DNA of 64,000 nt from Strix aluco (taxonomy: Eukaryota; Chordata; Aves; Strigiformes; Strigidae). The notes under the pieces were generated by a model, which had not been told where the DNA came from, did no database searches, and worked only from the letters and a program-made list of their open reading frames with translations. Both the position numbers and the translations under genes were made by a program. Positions 53,618-63,572 of the stretch are shown here, in pieces; position 1 is the stretch's first letter; every line of letters begins with the position of its first letter. Location of the stretch: the NCBI RefSeq assembly GCF_031877795.1, contig NC_133971.1:50335642-50399641 (forward strand), in the 5' to 3' direction.

Positions 53618-54570
53618 TCAATGCCTTACGATATTTTTAGGTCTGGGGTATAGGTGTTCCCTCTGAAAGGGCAGAAACATGCCTGGGAAAAGCACTAAGT
53701 GGCTTTGAGACATCGGAGGTAGCAGTCTGCCTTTCAACGCTTGGAAAGGCGGTTGGGAGGCCGGACTAGGAGAAGAAAAGGCCTTTAATTTCCGCTGCGC
53801 AGCAGGGTTTCCCTGCATCGCCTGTGGAAAGGCTTTCCTAAAATACAGTTTAATTCCTGTGAAGTTGTTAACTGGATGCAGATTTTGTTGATCTGCTAGG
53901 GTTCTTGATGGTGGAGTTGAGTGATAAAGGGCTGACCCTGGGATGCCACACACAAAATTGCAGAGGAGGTAACACCGTGCCCCCCCGGCAGTCTCTGCAG
54001 AGTCACCCGAGGCCACAGGCTGGAGAGGCTCCGCAAAGCTTTGCGGTTCCACGCAGCGGTGGGGAAACCGTCCTCAGTGTGATAAAGCCGAGAGAAATAG
54101 ATGCAGAGCGTGATTTCTGGATACTTCCACAAAAAGTTGTAGATTTTACTTACGCAGCAGTGGTAAGCCTCGTTACAAGGAGAGTAATTTGAACAGAGGA
54201 TGATGCATCCGATGTTTCCATAGGCATCTGTAACTGCATCCAGATAACCACCCACCCCAAACAGCATAGGTTCGGGATGGTAGCCTCCGTCAGTACAGTT
54301 TGTAGCACGGCCTTTCTGGACTATGCTGCCTGAGAAACTCCTCAGTTCATAGCAGAGGAGGTGTTTGTTTCGGAGAGCTGCTGTTGATCTGTATGGGAAG
54401 CCAAAGACCCTGTCAAATTCTGCGTAAGGGACTCTCGCTTCTTCACCAGTCCGTGTGTGGTGGAGACACTTAGCGCAGATGTGGTTCTGTCTCTGACAGC
54501 AATAGGGCTTTACCACAGTCCCCTGATTTGTCAGATATTCTTGGAAAATCGTTTTCTCTCCTGGATTCAT
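53618..54570 (-). pseudogene. APOBEC4: APOBEC4, coding exon with one frameshift and truncated tail
   Basis: APOBEC4 is a member of the AID/APOBEC polynucleotide cytidine deaminase family with no proven editing activity. The single coding exon starts at ATG 54,568-54,570. The frame reads EYLTNQGTVVKPY, TGEEARVPYAEFDRVFGFPY, the zinc site YHPEPMLF (His and Glu) and SNYSPCNEAYHCC (Cys ligands), then WPRVTLQRLPGG, all standard for APOBEC4. At a run of seven G (plus 53,975-53,981 region) the frame shifts by one base. The downstream part then follows in the other frame (ALYHSTPPSRTLADQQNLH, NNFTGIKLYF, PKNIVRH). It stops right after NIVRH at 53,618, so the Lys-rich tail seen in mammalian APOBEC4 (about 367 residues) is missing; here there are about 318 codons. 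Sequencing error at the homopolymer is possible. Confidence 0.85.
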
Positions 54571-55616
54571 GTTCTGTTGAAGAATCTCCCTGTTTGTGTG
54601 CTACATAGGTGACAGTCCTGAATGAAAAAGGGAAATAATATCTTAAGTCAACCCTTCAATTTATTTTGCACTTGAACTGCAAAAATAGTAGGGGACAGTC
54701 TCTTCAAAAATGTACTGAAACTTGTAGCAGCATATAGAAACTTAGGGACACACAGAACAAAGCTCTCTTGCAGCCTAGGAACATTTCTACTTTTCACAAA
54801 CTAGCCTTTTTGCTAATAACATAAGTATAAAATATTTCTCTGGCTCTGCTCTCTTACCCTAGACAGGACAAACTGCATAATAAAACCAGCCATGATTTTC
54901 AGGAACTGATTAGCAGATGAGCCTTATGAAATCTGGCAAAGCAAACAAGAAAACACCACCAAAACCCAGAAGGTATAATTACCATCTCAGAAGCTCCAGC
55001 TCAGTGAATATTCATCTGATTTCCTTCATGGGCCTTTTAGGACTAGTTCAGAGTTTCCACTCCAGTGATATTGCAAGCTTTCTTTTCAAAATCATATGAT
55101 GAAGAAGAAAGTTATTATTGCCTCCCCGGTTTTGTCAGCTGAGCTGTGGCAGGATCTTTCCCAAGTGCCGTAACGTTGCTCCAGTTGTAATGTGATGGCA
55201 GGCAGGCTGCTTTAGGTGTTTACAGGTGCCAAGTGCTAGGAGACAAGAATATAAACAGGATTTTCTTCTGTATGGCCAGCCACCTGTGGTAGTTAGGCTT
55301 CTGTTCTTTGCCTGTCAATATTTGTCTGCTATCTTAAGTGATTAGGTTCCTTCGCTTCTTCAGCGCTGTTTTGATACAAGGTTTTTACAGCCGAAAGATG
55401 GATGTTGTTCTACCAATTCTATTACTGAATTTGTTTCCGGGTCTTTGTTATTTCTGTGTGTAGCCGTCTGTTGTGCCAGCGGGGCAGAAAGCTCCTGTTG
55501 TGCTTCTGCTCTCCTCCGCAGGCAACAAGGTTGTCCCTTCTTTAAGAAGTTTATGTGTCCCCCTCACTGCTGCAATTCAAGCAAGCAGTGGGCCATTTCA
55601 TGAGTAAGCTAAATCC
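54571..55616. other. No gene recognised; upstream of APOBEC4
   Basis: A possible acceptor CACAAACAG about 25 bases before the APOBEC4 ATG suggests an upstream non-coding exon, which I cannot place. Confidence 0.4.
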
Positions 55617-55676
55617 CAGAATCACAGAATCATCAAGGTTGGAAAAGACCTTGAGGATCATCTAGTCCAACCAAAT
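55617..55676 (-). repeat. CR1 3' tail
   Basis: Minus strand GGTTGGACTAGATGATCC and CAACCTTGATGATTCTGTG, the last about 60 bp of CR1. Confidence 0.9.
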
Positions 55677-58600
55677 CGTGCCTGCTTTGCTTGGGCAGGG
55701 TTCCAGATGAGGGCAAACAGGTTGCCAAAATTAATAAAGACAATTTGAAAAGCTGCAAATCTGGAGCAAGGTTCCCATTCCATCCCTCCTGATATTTTTG
55801 CAGAGGTGGAGCGGCCGCATAAGGGCAATGTTGCACACCAGAGATGTTTCCCATTTTGTGCGGCTCGATCCGAGGCAACGGCTTGAACTCTGCTGCAGTG
55901 TGTTTAAAGAGATGCCAGCAGAGACACTTACAATGTTAGATCTCCCTCTAAAAGCTGCCTTTTTTTTGTTTGCTTGTTTGGTGGTTTGACCTGATCAAAA
56001 CCCAGCAAATATTCAGCCTTCTCAATTAATAGCATCACATCCTTGCAGGATGGGAGTCAAATCCCAAACTACCCAGTTGGAAGGATTAATTGGAAGAGCG
56101 TTCCCACAGCCCGAGCGCATTTCTGTGTGTGCCGCGCCAGCCTTTGGCTCCCCTGCCAGCGCCGTGCCCGGGAGCCAGCTGGGGCTCCCAGTGACAAGGG
56201 CAGCTTGCTCGGCCTCTGCGGGCTCCAGCCTTGCCAGCCCTCTGCCAGCTCTGGCGAGCAGAGAGGGCCGGGGAGCAAGGATCCCAGTGGGGCTGGGAAG
56301 AGAAATGGCAGAGGCTTCTCACTTGCCCTGTATGTCAGTCCCACAACCGATCATTTTGGGGGTGCAAAGAGGAAGGATGTTTACAAAAAGTGCAAGCCGA
56401 GCAAACTGGAAGAAAGCTGACCACTCATTATGTTCTCTGAATGGACCCATTTCTGGTTTATTTGAAAGCAGAAAGTTGTTTTTTCTTCCTTTTATTGCAT
56501 GATCTTTTCTAAAGTAGAAAAATGGTGCAGATGTGTTACACAGAATCTCTTAAACTGAGGTATGCATGCACCTACACATGGATGCGTGTGGATTGAGCAG
56601 CTAATAGGCCCACTCATCATTCAGCTCTCTTGCAGAAAAAAGTTTGTTCCCAGGCACGATTTTATTTAGTAATACTGAACAACTTGGTAGCATTTGTCAT
56701 CTTTAGAGTAGTTTATAAATCTGATCAAGTGGTTAAAATATAGACTGGACTAAATGGCTCTCTCGCTGGTATTTCTGCTGCATAGCATCACTTAGCTGCC
56801 CTGCAGGGAAATTGTTAAACGGGCTTCTGACTTTCAGGGGCCCTCATTTGTCACAGTGATCCCGATGCATCTGCAGAGGTGGGAAATGCTGCAGATTTTA
56901 GCTGAAGTTAATAGTTTGTATAAGTTGGAAATGTGGAATTCAGACGGTTTCAGGCTGGGAAGAAAAAAAAGAAGGTACCCAAAATGACTTCTCCCTTTTG
57001 CTAATTTTCCTCTTAATTTCAGTGTTTGCAATCCTGGTTGGGAGGGAGGAAGAATTTTACCTGATCAGGTGCCTAGTTTGGTTCTGTAGTTTGTTATAAG
57101 GTGGCTCTCCTAATGCCTGTCTCCAGTACCTCCTATTGGCACTAACCGGTCATAAAGTGCTTTCAGATCTTCAAGACACACTGTGGACTGTGGTGTATAG
57201 CTCATTCTGTTTCATTTTCCTTATGCTTTAAACACAACACACCAATCAAAATAGTCAATGCTCTGGTATAAAAGCAAGGTATCCAAACTGTTCTTTTGCT
57301 TTGTCAGCTTGTCCCATGTTTCTGAGCGGAAAGCCTGCCCACATCTTCTCTAATATTCACCTTTTTCAACACACAGCCCTTCGTGAGCTCATAGGCCATT
57401 CCACATCTTCAGCAGAAATGCTTGGTTTTAAATATGCTGCATGAACCCAAGGGTAGGTCTTTTAACACTTGAAGTTGTTAGGAAAAATACCATCTTCATC
57501 TACCAATTTCACTGCATGAAAGCATCATCCTGATACAGAAGGTCATGTCTAATGGATATGATTAGGGGCTCAAAGCACACGTGAATGGATCCATGTCCCC
57601 CCCAGTTATATTTAAAATTATATCCCCATCCCTCCCAACTATCTTTGGAGGGGACAGGGATATAATTATAAGTTTAAGAACTTGTTTCACTTATTACTAA
57701 TATGCAGCCATCTTTGGGGCAAAGGGCAGTAGCTGTTTAATAGTGCTCCACAACACGGTATAAATGTTCACAGGAGGAACTGGAGAGGAATGCTTTATCC
57801 AGTTAAAACCGCAGGGGAAACTTGTGTGGTCAGTACGTAATGACTCAGGTTGGAAGTTAGCCAGGATACAAGCCATATATTCTGCTCCTAGGGAAAAAAA
57901 GTGTAATGATCAGGGCTGTGAATTTTTTTAATCCCAATATTAGCTAAAAGCTGGTTATCTCTTCAGTCTAAAAAGCACACAGAAATTCTGATACATCCCA
58001 ATGTGGCCAGTTTGGACCTGACACTGGTTTTACTAATTTAAACTTGGGATACTGTGATTTATGAAGATGTCCTCATTAGGCAAAAGCTGTTTTTTCTGAC
58101 ATGTGCTTATATGGAAGTATGATGATTTTTTATTCCCCGAACTAAAACATGATCTACTTGCACAGTCTCGTACAAGTGTAGTTCTATTTACGTGAGGGGA
58201 TCTGGTGCTTCTCCCCAAAGCGCTGCACTCAGTACAAGAATGGTTCCCCTTATTCATATCAATGTTGCATTTGTGTGTGAAGCTTTCTGGTCCTGCTTCT
58301 TGCAGCTTTGCCTTTGAATGGAGTCAAACTGTATAGGTGAAAACAAGATAGATTTTTTCCCTGTATATATATATTTCCGTGTGTTTGCTTTTAATGAACC
58401 TATTTCTTTACATTACACAGTTTATTATATTTGGGTGTTTGCGGTTTTTCATTTTCTGTTGCTGCTTATGTACAAAATAACAGGCTAATTCTTTCCAGAT
58501 ATTGCTCTGCTGACTCCTGACAGCATGTTTACAATGCCCTGCAAGATGATATAGAGGAATCCCTCTGTCCTATACAACAGCTGTGTATGTGTCTGATTGC

Positions 58601-60574
58601 TGAGTGTGTGGTGAAAAGGCAGTCAAGGTGGTGTAAACACATTACCCCTCTCACAGGGCAAACAGGAGGGCTGGATCTCATGGCAGTGTTGGGTGAGCTG
58701 GGAGAGATGGGCTGCTGATTTCCTAGTCCAGTCACCACAGTCTCAAAGGACATGTTTTTTTGGCAGTGTACCTCAAGGACGTGCAATTACTTTCTTGAAA
58801 CACTAGCCAAGGGGAGGAGCTGTGTGCTTTTTCCTTTCTAAGTAGCACCCAAGTGTTCTCCTGATTATACCCCACTCTGCTTTCAAGATTCGTGGTTGGC
58901 AGAAGCTGTGCAGAAGAGGAGGCTCTGCTCTTTGCTGCCTACCTCACCGTGTCTGGCTGATACATTAGCAAAGTGGATAAAAACTCGCAGGGTGGAGGAC
59001 CCTGGCCTTAGCAGACATGAATTCAGGTCCCAACTTGCCATTTGGGCTTAGACCTCCCTCTGACACTGCGCTGCACAACGTACATGGCATGGTAGCCTGA
59101 AAAAGAAAATTTTAAATCAGCATTCCTTCAACTGTTAGCTCCTGATTGCTGTTCAGGCAGTGCTATGAAGGTCTTATGGGGAGAGGAGTGCCAACTGAAC
59201 CTACTGGCTAGAGCAAAGAACTGCAAGTCAGTATTTCTAGGATTTATTCCTGGCTCTTGCACAGAGACAGTCCCTCCCAGTATTTTAACTGCCAGTGGTT
59301 CAGTTCCTGCTCTGTAATATTCATCCTCATAACATTCCACCCTTGCCTCTTAGAGAATTCCAGAAACATGTTTAGTAGTACCCACTTTCTTAATCTAGAG
59401 GTGTCCTGGTCGAGGAAGTCTTATCACTGCACTTACATATGCAGTGTAAAGAGAGAGAAGTAGATGTGCTGTCCAGGTTACTGGTTTAGGCCACTGCAAT
59501 AGCGGTACTCACTCTAGTGTCAGAGAAAGCAGAAATTTAAGCGAGCTAGGAAGGGGGCTTGGGTGTATGTAACCATGCCATTGGTTAGATGCAGTGCACC
59601 TAATCAACATGACTGAGCATCTTCCTTACCTGTGTAATGATTTTAGTCAATTGTTGTGATTCACAAGAAAGAGAAACATAATGGACATTAATAGTAAATG
59701 TATTGTTATCTGCATTTCAAAACTGCCTTTCTGTTGTTTTCAAACAAGTATGAAACTTGTTCTTCAGGAATCTGTTCCAGAGATTCTGGAGAAGACAAAA
59801 TAGAGTCGGACCTGAGCCACAAATTGCCAAAACAGAAACACCTGTGGAGCCTGCAGAAGGAGCAGAGAGCGGGCAGGAGGCAAGTCACTGGTGTACAGAC
59901 TGTTATATCTGACTATGGGATATTTTAGAGATGATGTAAAAACAAACAAACAGAAAAACAACTCAAAAAACCCAAACCCTGGCCTCCCCAAAGCTGGGTT
60001 TTATTGCACTGCACTTGAAAGATACCCTGTCTAATTTAGGGATTTCTGTGTTCAAGGCTGTGGTAGTTAGTAAAGCCCTGAAATTGTACTTGTTCAAGTG
60101 GTGTGTATAATGAAAAAACATTACATGGTTACAGAAGGACTAGTATATATATATTTCTCAAGTTAATTGTTACATATTTGTTTGCAATTCTCTTGTTCTT
60201 TGCTCCTCCCTGCAAATCTAAACAGAGCTCAAAAGCAAGCTCTGGAGTAGGAGTCTGATTTAATGGTGCCTACTTGGCTCTGTAGCAGGGCTATAAGAGG
60301 GTAATAAAATCCTTGTAGGATTTGGTGAAATCAGATAGAATGAATGGAGCATTAAACAAAACAAGTAACCCACAGATAAGCCGAATTCTTGCTTCTCTTC
60401 AGGTATTTGCCTTTTAACTGAATGAAGAGAAGAAGAAAGATGACAACTATGTCTTACTGTTACTTGAGCACTGGGGAAAAGTTAGGGTCCCAAGCCAACT
60501 GGAAAATGAGATTCTTTCCCATGTCTTCGCTCTCAGCTGAATTGAAGCCTATGTTCTGTTTTCTGTTACACTAG
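55677..60574. other. No gene recognised; GC-rich block near 56,100-56,300
   Basis: 56,100-56,300 is GC-rich with several CpG and could be a weak promoter or CpG island, but no exon follows. At 59,720-59,880 a plus frame is open (KYETCSSGICSRDSGEDK, QKEQRAGRR) and could be an exon, with a GC donor after AGGAG. The rest shows nothing I can support. Confidence 0.35.
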
Positions 60575-60777
60575 TGGGAATCCTTTGTTGGCTTAGACTA
60601 ACAGCATTGCGATCTGAGACCAGAGAATTGCAGAAAGTGCCCATCTTCCATGAGCGCTTGAAAGAATTTGTCTTAGATCTGATTGAGAAATCTGTCCATG
60701 GTGTTCAACAGTCTTCAGCATCCAAAAGACCTCTCTTATATGACTGGCTTCTTAAAATGGGGTCTAGGAATTTCTGA
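60575..60777 (+). CDS. Candidate terminal exon of an unidentified gene
   Basis: Preceded by a good acceptor (TTCTGTTACACTAG). Open for 67 codons to TGA at 60,775-60,777, with an AATAAA at about 60,799. The product reads ELQKVPIFHERLKEFVLDL, EKSVHGVQQSSASKRPLLYD, a charged helical protein segment. I do not recognise the family. It may pair with the possible exon near 59,720-59,880. No ERV similarity is apparent. Confidence 0.45.
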
Positions 60778-61415
60778 GTATTTTGAAATGTGTCCTGCAA
60801 TAAAGAGGGACACAGTTTTCAAGTTTAATATGGGTCATTTAGAATAAAAAATTGAATAGGATCAACTATGATAGTAATACAAGGATTTATGATTAATTTA
60901 TCCCTGTTATTTAATCATCTCTTAGAGGTTAAGAGTGTTGAGTTTGTGCACAACGTTCAGAAATGCCAAACTTTGTTTTGGGGTTCACAGTTCCCAGGAT
61001 TGCTTTGTGCAGATTTTCCTCATGTTTTAAGTCTAAGCCATGGAGTTACTTTTGGACATTTTAATTGTGACCTCTAACATATATAATGCCACTGAAAACA
61101 TATGATTACTAGGATTTGTTGCAGGAACAGCATTTAAACTGAAACTCTACATTTACTCTTTCTGGAAACTATGTATGCATGACATGAATGAGTCAAACTT
61201 AAGACATGCCATCTGATTATAACTCAGTGGGTGGGAGGGACAAAGTCCTTGGGCTTTGAACTAGAGATATAAATACAGAGCTGGCTGGCAAAAGTCTGTT
61301 CAGAGGAAGGGAAGGCCCTGTACAGAGTGGGAAGTACTCCCAGTATCTTAAATACTAGGCACTCCAATATAATTATTAAAGCCAGAGTGTGGAGCAGTTT
61401 GCTAACAACTGGCTA
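60778..61415. other. No gene recognised; sequence before ERV-F
   Basis: AT-rich flank. A TGTTGCAGG at 61,117 would pair with the ERV-F LTR end CAACA, so a longer LTR cannot be excluded, but the sequence reads like single-copy DNA. Confidence 0.4.
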
Positions 61416-61721
61416 TGTGAGAAAGGGCATAGCACCGAGGAACTGCTGACAACGGCGACGTGATGGGAAAATACCAAAAAGTATCAAAGAAGAACAAAGA
61501 ACAGAAGCAAGACTATGTACAAGGCCTTGCAGAAATCATAAGGGGAGGGATTGGTATTTAACCTTAGCAACCAATGTATCTAACCTTAGCAACCTATAAG
61601 GAGCTCGCTTTTGCAATATGTATGAACTGATTATTGTAGATATAAAAGGAGTGTGAGTACTAATAAAGTTGAGCCTTTGTGCATTAAATGATGGCTGGGC
61701 TCCCGCTGCGTTCTTTCAACA
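61416..61721 (+). promoter_or_regulatory. ERV-F 5' LTR
   Basis: TGTGAGAAAGGG at 61,416 to ...TTTCAACA at 61,721, about 306 bp. TATAAAAGG at 61,641, AATAAA at 61,662-61,667 just before the presumed cap site, the same arrangement as in Rous sarcoma virus. U3 contains a 12-14 base direct repeat (AACCTTAGCAACC) at about 61,560 and 61,580. The left end is a best guess. Confidence 0.75.
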
Positions 61722-61723
61722 AG

Positions 61724-61741
61724 TGGTGACCGCGACGTGAT
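61724..61741 (+). promoter_or_regulatory. ERV-F primer binding site, tRNA-Trp type
   Basis: TGGTGACCGCGACGTGAT, two bases after the LTR end. It differs at one base from the tRNA-Trp PBS used by avian sarcoma-leukosis viruses (TGGTGACCCCGACGTGAT). Confidence 0.9.
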
Positions 61742-61795
61742 CCGTGCCAAAGGACGTGATCTGCTAACGACGTGATACGTGCCAAAGGACGTATA
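61733..61795 (+). repeat. Repeated PBS 3' half in leader
   Basis: The octamer GACGTGAT of the PBS recurs twice, with a degenerate GACGTATA as fourth copy, spaced about 16-20 bases, and CGTGCCAAAGGACGT occurs twice. The same GCGACGTGAT also occ­urs in U3 at 61,455-61,464. Confidence 0.85.
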
Positions 61796-61967
61796 AGGCG
61801 CCACGAAGGATAAAGACCAGTGAAAGTGGTTCAGGTCCTTAAGCAGCGAGGACGGCGAAAGGCGACTGAAATAAGAGAAAAGGCCCGCGCCCTGGGTGTC
61901 ATAAGAGGTGAACCCTGCTGATACGTGCTGCCGAGACCTGGAAAGGCTGCAACGGAAAAATTCAGGT

Positions 61968-63572
61968 ATGGACAGGCAAGCAGCATATGATTTATTTGCA
62001 TCCTGGCTGACACAACGCCAGGTTGAGGGAATAGATGTAAAAAAGGATCTTCAGGGGCTTTTAGCTTATGGGGTAGAGCAAGGTTGTTTTATTAATCCAC
62101 ATGCAGTTCATGAGTTATCGGAATGGCGAAAATTTGGAGATAAGTTATGGGAATTAACATTGAACGATGATAAGACAGCAAAAAAGTTGGGAAAGTTATG
62201 GAGGATGGTTCATAATGAATTGCTAAGGTATCAGGCGGAAAAAAGAGCTGCACAGAGCGCAGTTGCGGCAAAAGAGAAAAACACCAGATATGGGGAGGAG
62301 GAAACTAGGTGGCCATTACCGCCTACGTTTCGTGAGCTTGTTTTACCACCTTTACGTTCCGAAGAGACGGGACAGGAAAGCTCAGAACGAGTTCTCCCTA
62401 CCGCTCCCCCCGCCCCCGCCCTGAGTAGCCCTGACGCGTCCAGCCACACTGTGACGCCGGAAAGCGAGAATTCTACTCCTGGCTCAGAAGATGGGCTGGG
62501 GATAGAGATCGCTAAAGAAAGGTGTCGGGCTTGGAATGCATTGGCACGAGAGGGGTTAGAAAAAGGGGATGAGGCGATGACTCAGATGGCGACAGCAATG
62601 GCTTTTCCAGTTCAGTTTCAGCCGAACCCAGCTGGTGGAATAAATGCTACTGTTACGGCATTAGATTGGAAGCTTTTGTCACAATTGCGCTCTACAGTGA
62701 GTTCTTATGGTGTTACTGGTGAACCGGTTCGTCAAATGTTAGATTATCTCTGGAGCACTCAACTTCTTTTGCCTGCAGATTGTCGGGGTATAGCAAAGTT
62801 AATTTTCTCTCCTAGTCAGTTGTTGTTGTTTAATGCGCATTGGCAAGCGAGAGTATTAGAATCGGTAGCGATACAGCGGCAAGCAGGAGATCCATTACAA
62901 GGGATTACAATGGATGAATTAATGGGGTTAGGACCTTATGCTAGAGTAGAAGCTCAAGCACTGCTCGGTCCGGATAAAGTGAGAGAGGCAATGAGGTTAG
63001 TGAGAGAAGCCATAGAGCAAGTGAAAGAGCCAGGCGGAGTTCCAATGTATATGGGAATTAAGCAAGGGAGAGAAGAAATTTTGGGCAGTTTTGTAGATAA
63101 GTTGGTAAATGCAATTGAAAGAGCAAGAGTACCTATCTACATGCAGGGTGCTCTCTTAAAACAATGTATTTTGCAAAATGGCAATCCTGCTACAAAGAGT
63201 TTATTGAATACATTAGGGGCAAATTGGACTGCAGAGGAGGCACTTGAAAAGGCGTCATCGATACCCACTGGACCTCAGGCTTTTCTTGTAGAGGCAATAA
63301 AGAAATTAGGGGAAGGAATGAAAGAACAGGCTCAGGCTACTCAAAGTCAGGTTATGGCAGCCCTTGCGCCTCTCCAAACTTCGGCAGCAGCAGCAGTTAG
63401 AGTGCAAACACCTCAAAAGGGGCAGCTGCGGTGTTACCGACGCAGACAGTCGGGAAACTCCACACGAAGCGCGTTCGCCGGCCGCCGCGCGATGACGAAA
63501 GTTGCAGCCGCAGCGCAGTCCTTCAACCCGCCACCCGGGGAAGTCTCGGGTTGGACCTGGCAGCAGCAGTAG
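61968..63572 (+). CDS. gag: ERV-F Gag polyprotein lacking nucleocapsid zinc knuckles
   Basis: ATG at 61,968 gives 534 residues. In-frame codons run upstream to 61,908 but contain no ATG, so 61,968 is the start; CAG|GTATGG around it could also act as a splice donor. Residues 1-100 are a betaretroviral-type matrix (MDRQAAYDLFASWL). A Pro-rich linker follows at about 125-170. Capsid begins near 205 (FPVQFQP) and holds the major homology region near 367-390 (IKQGREEILGSFVDKLVNAI). The C-terminal part ends with GQLRCYR followed directly by RRQSGNS: both CCHC boxes expected between these are absent, although the frame stays open through the frameshift site. The frame ends with an Arg/Ala-rich tail and stop at 63,570-63,572. 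Confidence 0.85.
   Translation: MDRQAAYDLFASWLTQRQVEGIDVKKDLQGLLAYGVEQGCFINPHAVHELSEWRKFGDKLWELTLNDDKTAKKLGKLWRMVHNELLRYQAEKRAAQSAVAAKEKNTRYGEEETRWPLPPTFRELVLPPLRSEETGQESSERVLPTAPPAPALSSPDASSHTVTPESENSTPGSEDGLGIEIAKERCRAWNALAREGLEKGDEAMTQMATAMAFPVQFQPNPAGGINATVTALDWKLLSQLRSTVSSYGVTGEPVRQMLDYLWSTQLLLPADCRGIAKLIFSPSQLLLFNAHWQARVLESVAIQRQAGDPLQGITMDELMGLGPYARVEAQALLGPDKVREAMRLVREAIEQVKEPGGVPMYMGIKQGREEILGSFVDKLVNAIERARVPIYMQGALLKQCILQNGNPATKSLLNTLGANWTAEEALEKASSIPTGPQAFLVEAIKKLGEGMKEQAQATQSQVMAALAPLQTSAAAAVRVQTPQKGQLRCYRRRQSGNSTRSAFAGRRAMTKVAAAAQSFNPPPGEVSGWTWQQQ
63452..63458 (+). promoter_or_regulatory. -1 ribosomal frameshift site (G GGA AAC)
   Basis: GGGAAAC in gag phase G-GGA-AAC, the slippery heptamer known from betaretroviral gag-pro overlaps. 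About 14 bases downstream a GCGCG/CGCGC stem with a GC-rich loop could stall ribosomes. The -1 frame is open from here through dUTPase. Confidence 0.85.

Noticed and set aside
61117-61721. A 605-bp ERV-F LTR starting at TGTTGCAGG
   Set aside because: The ends pair (TGTTG/CAACA), but 61,117-61,415 looks like single-copy sequence and the start at 61,416 gives a length close to avian alpha-type LTRs. Kept as an alternative.
61908-61967. GTG start for ERV-F gag at 61,908
   Set aside because: In-frame but not ATG; the first ATG at 61,968 begins a normal matrix N-terminus.
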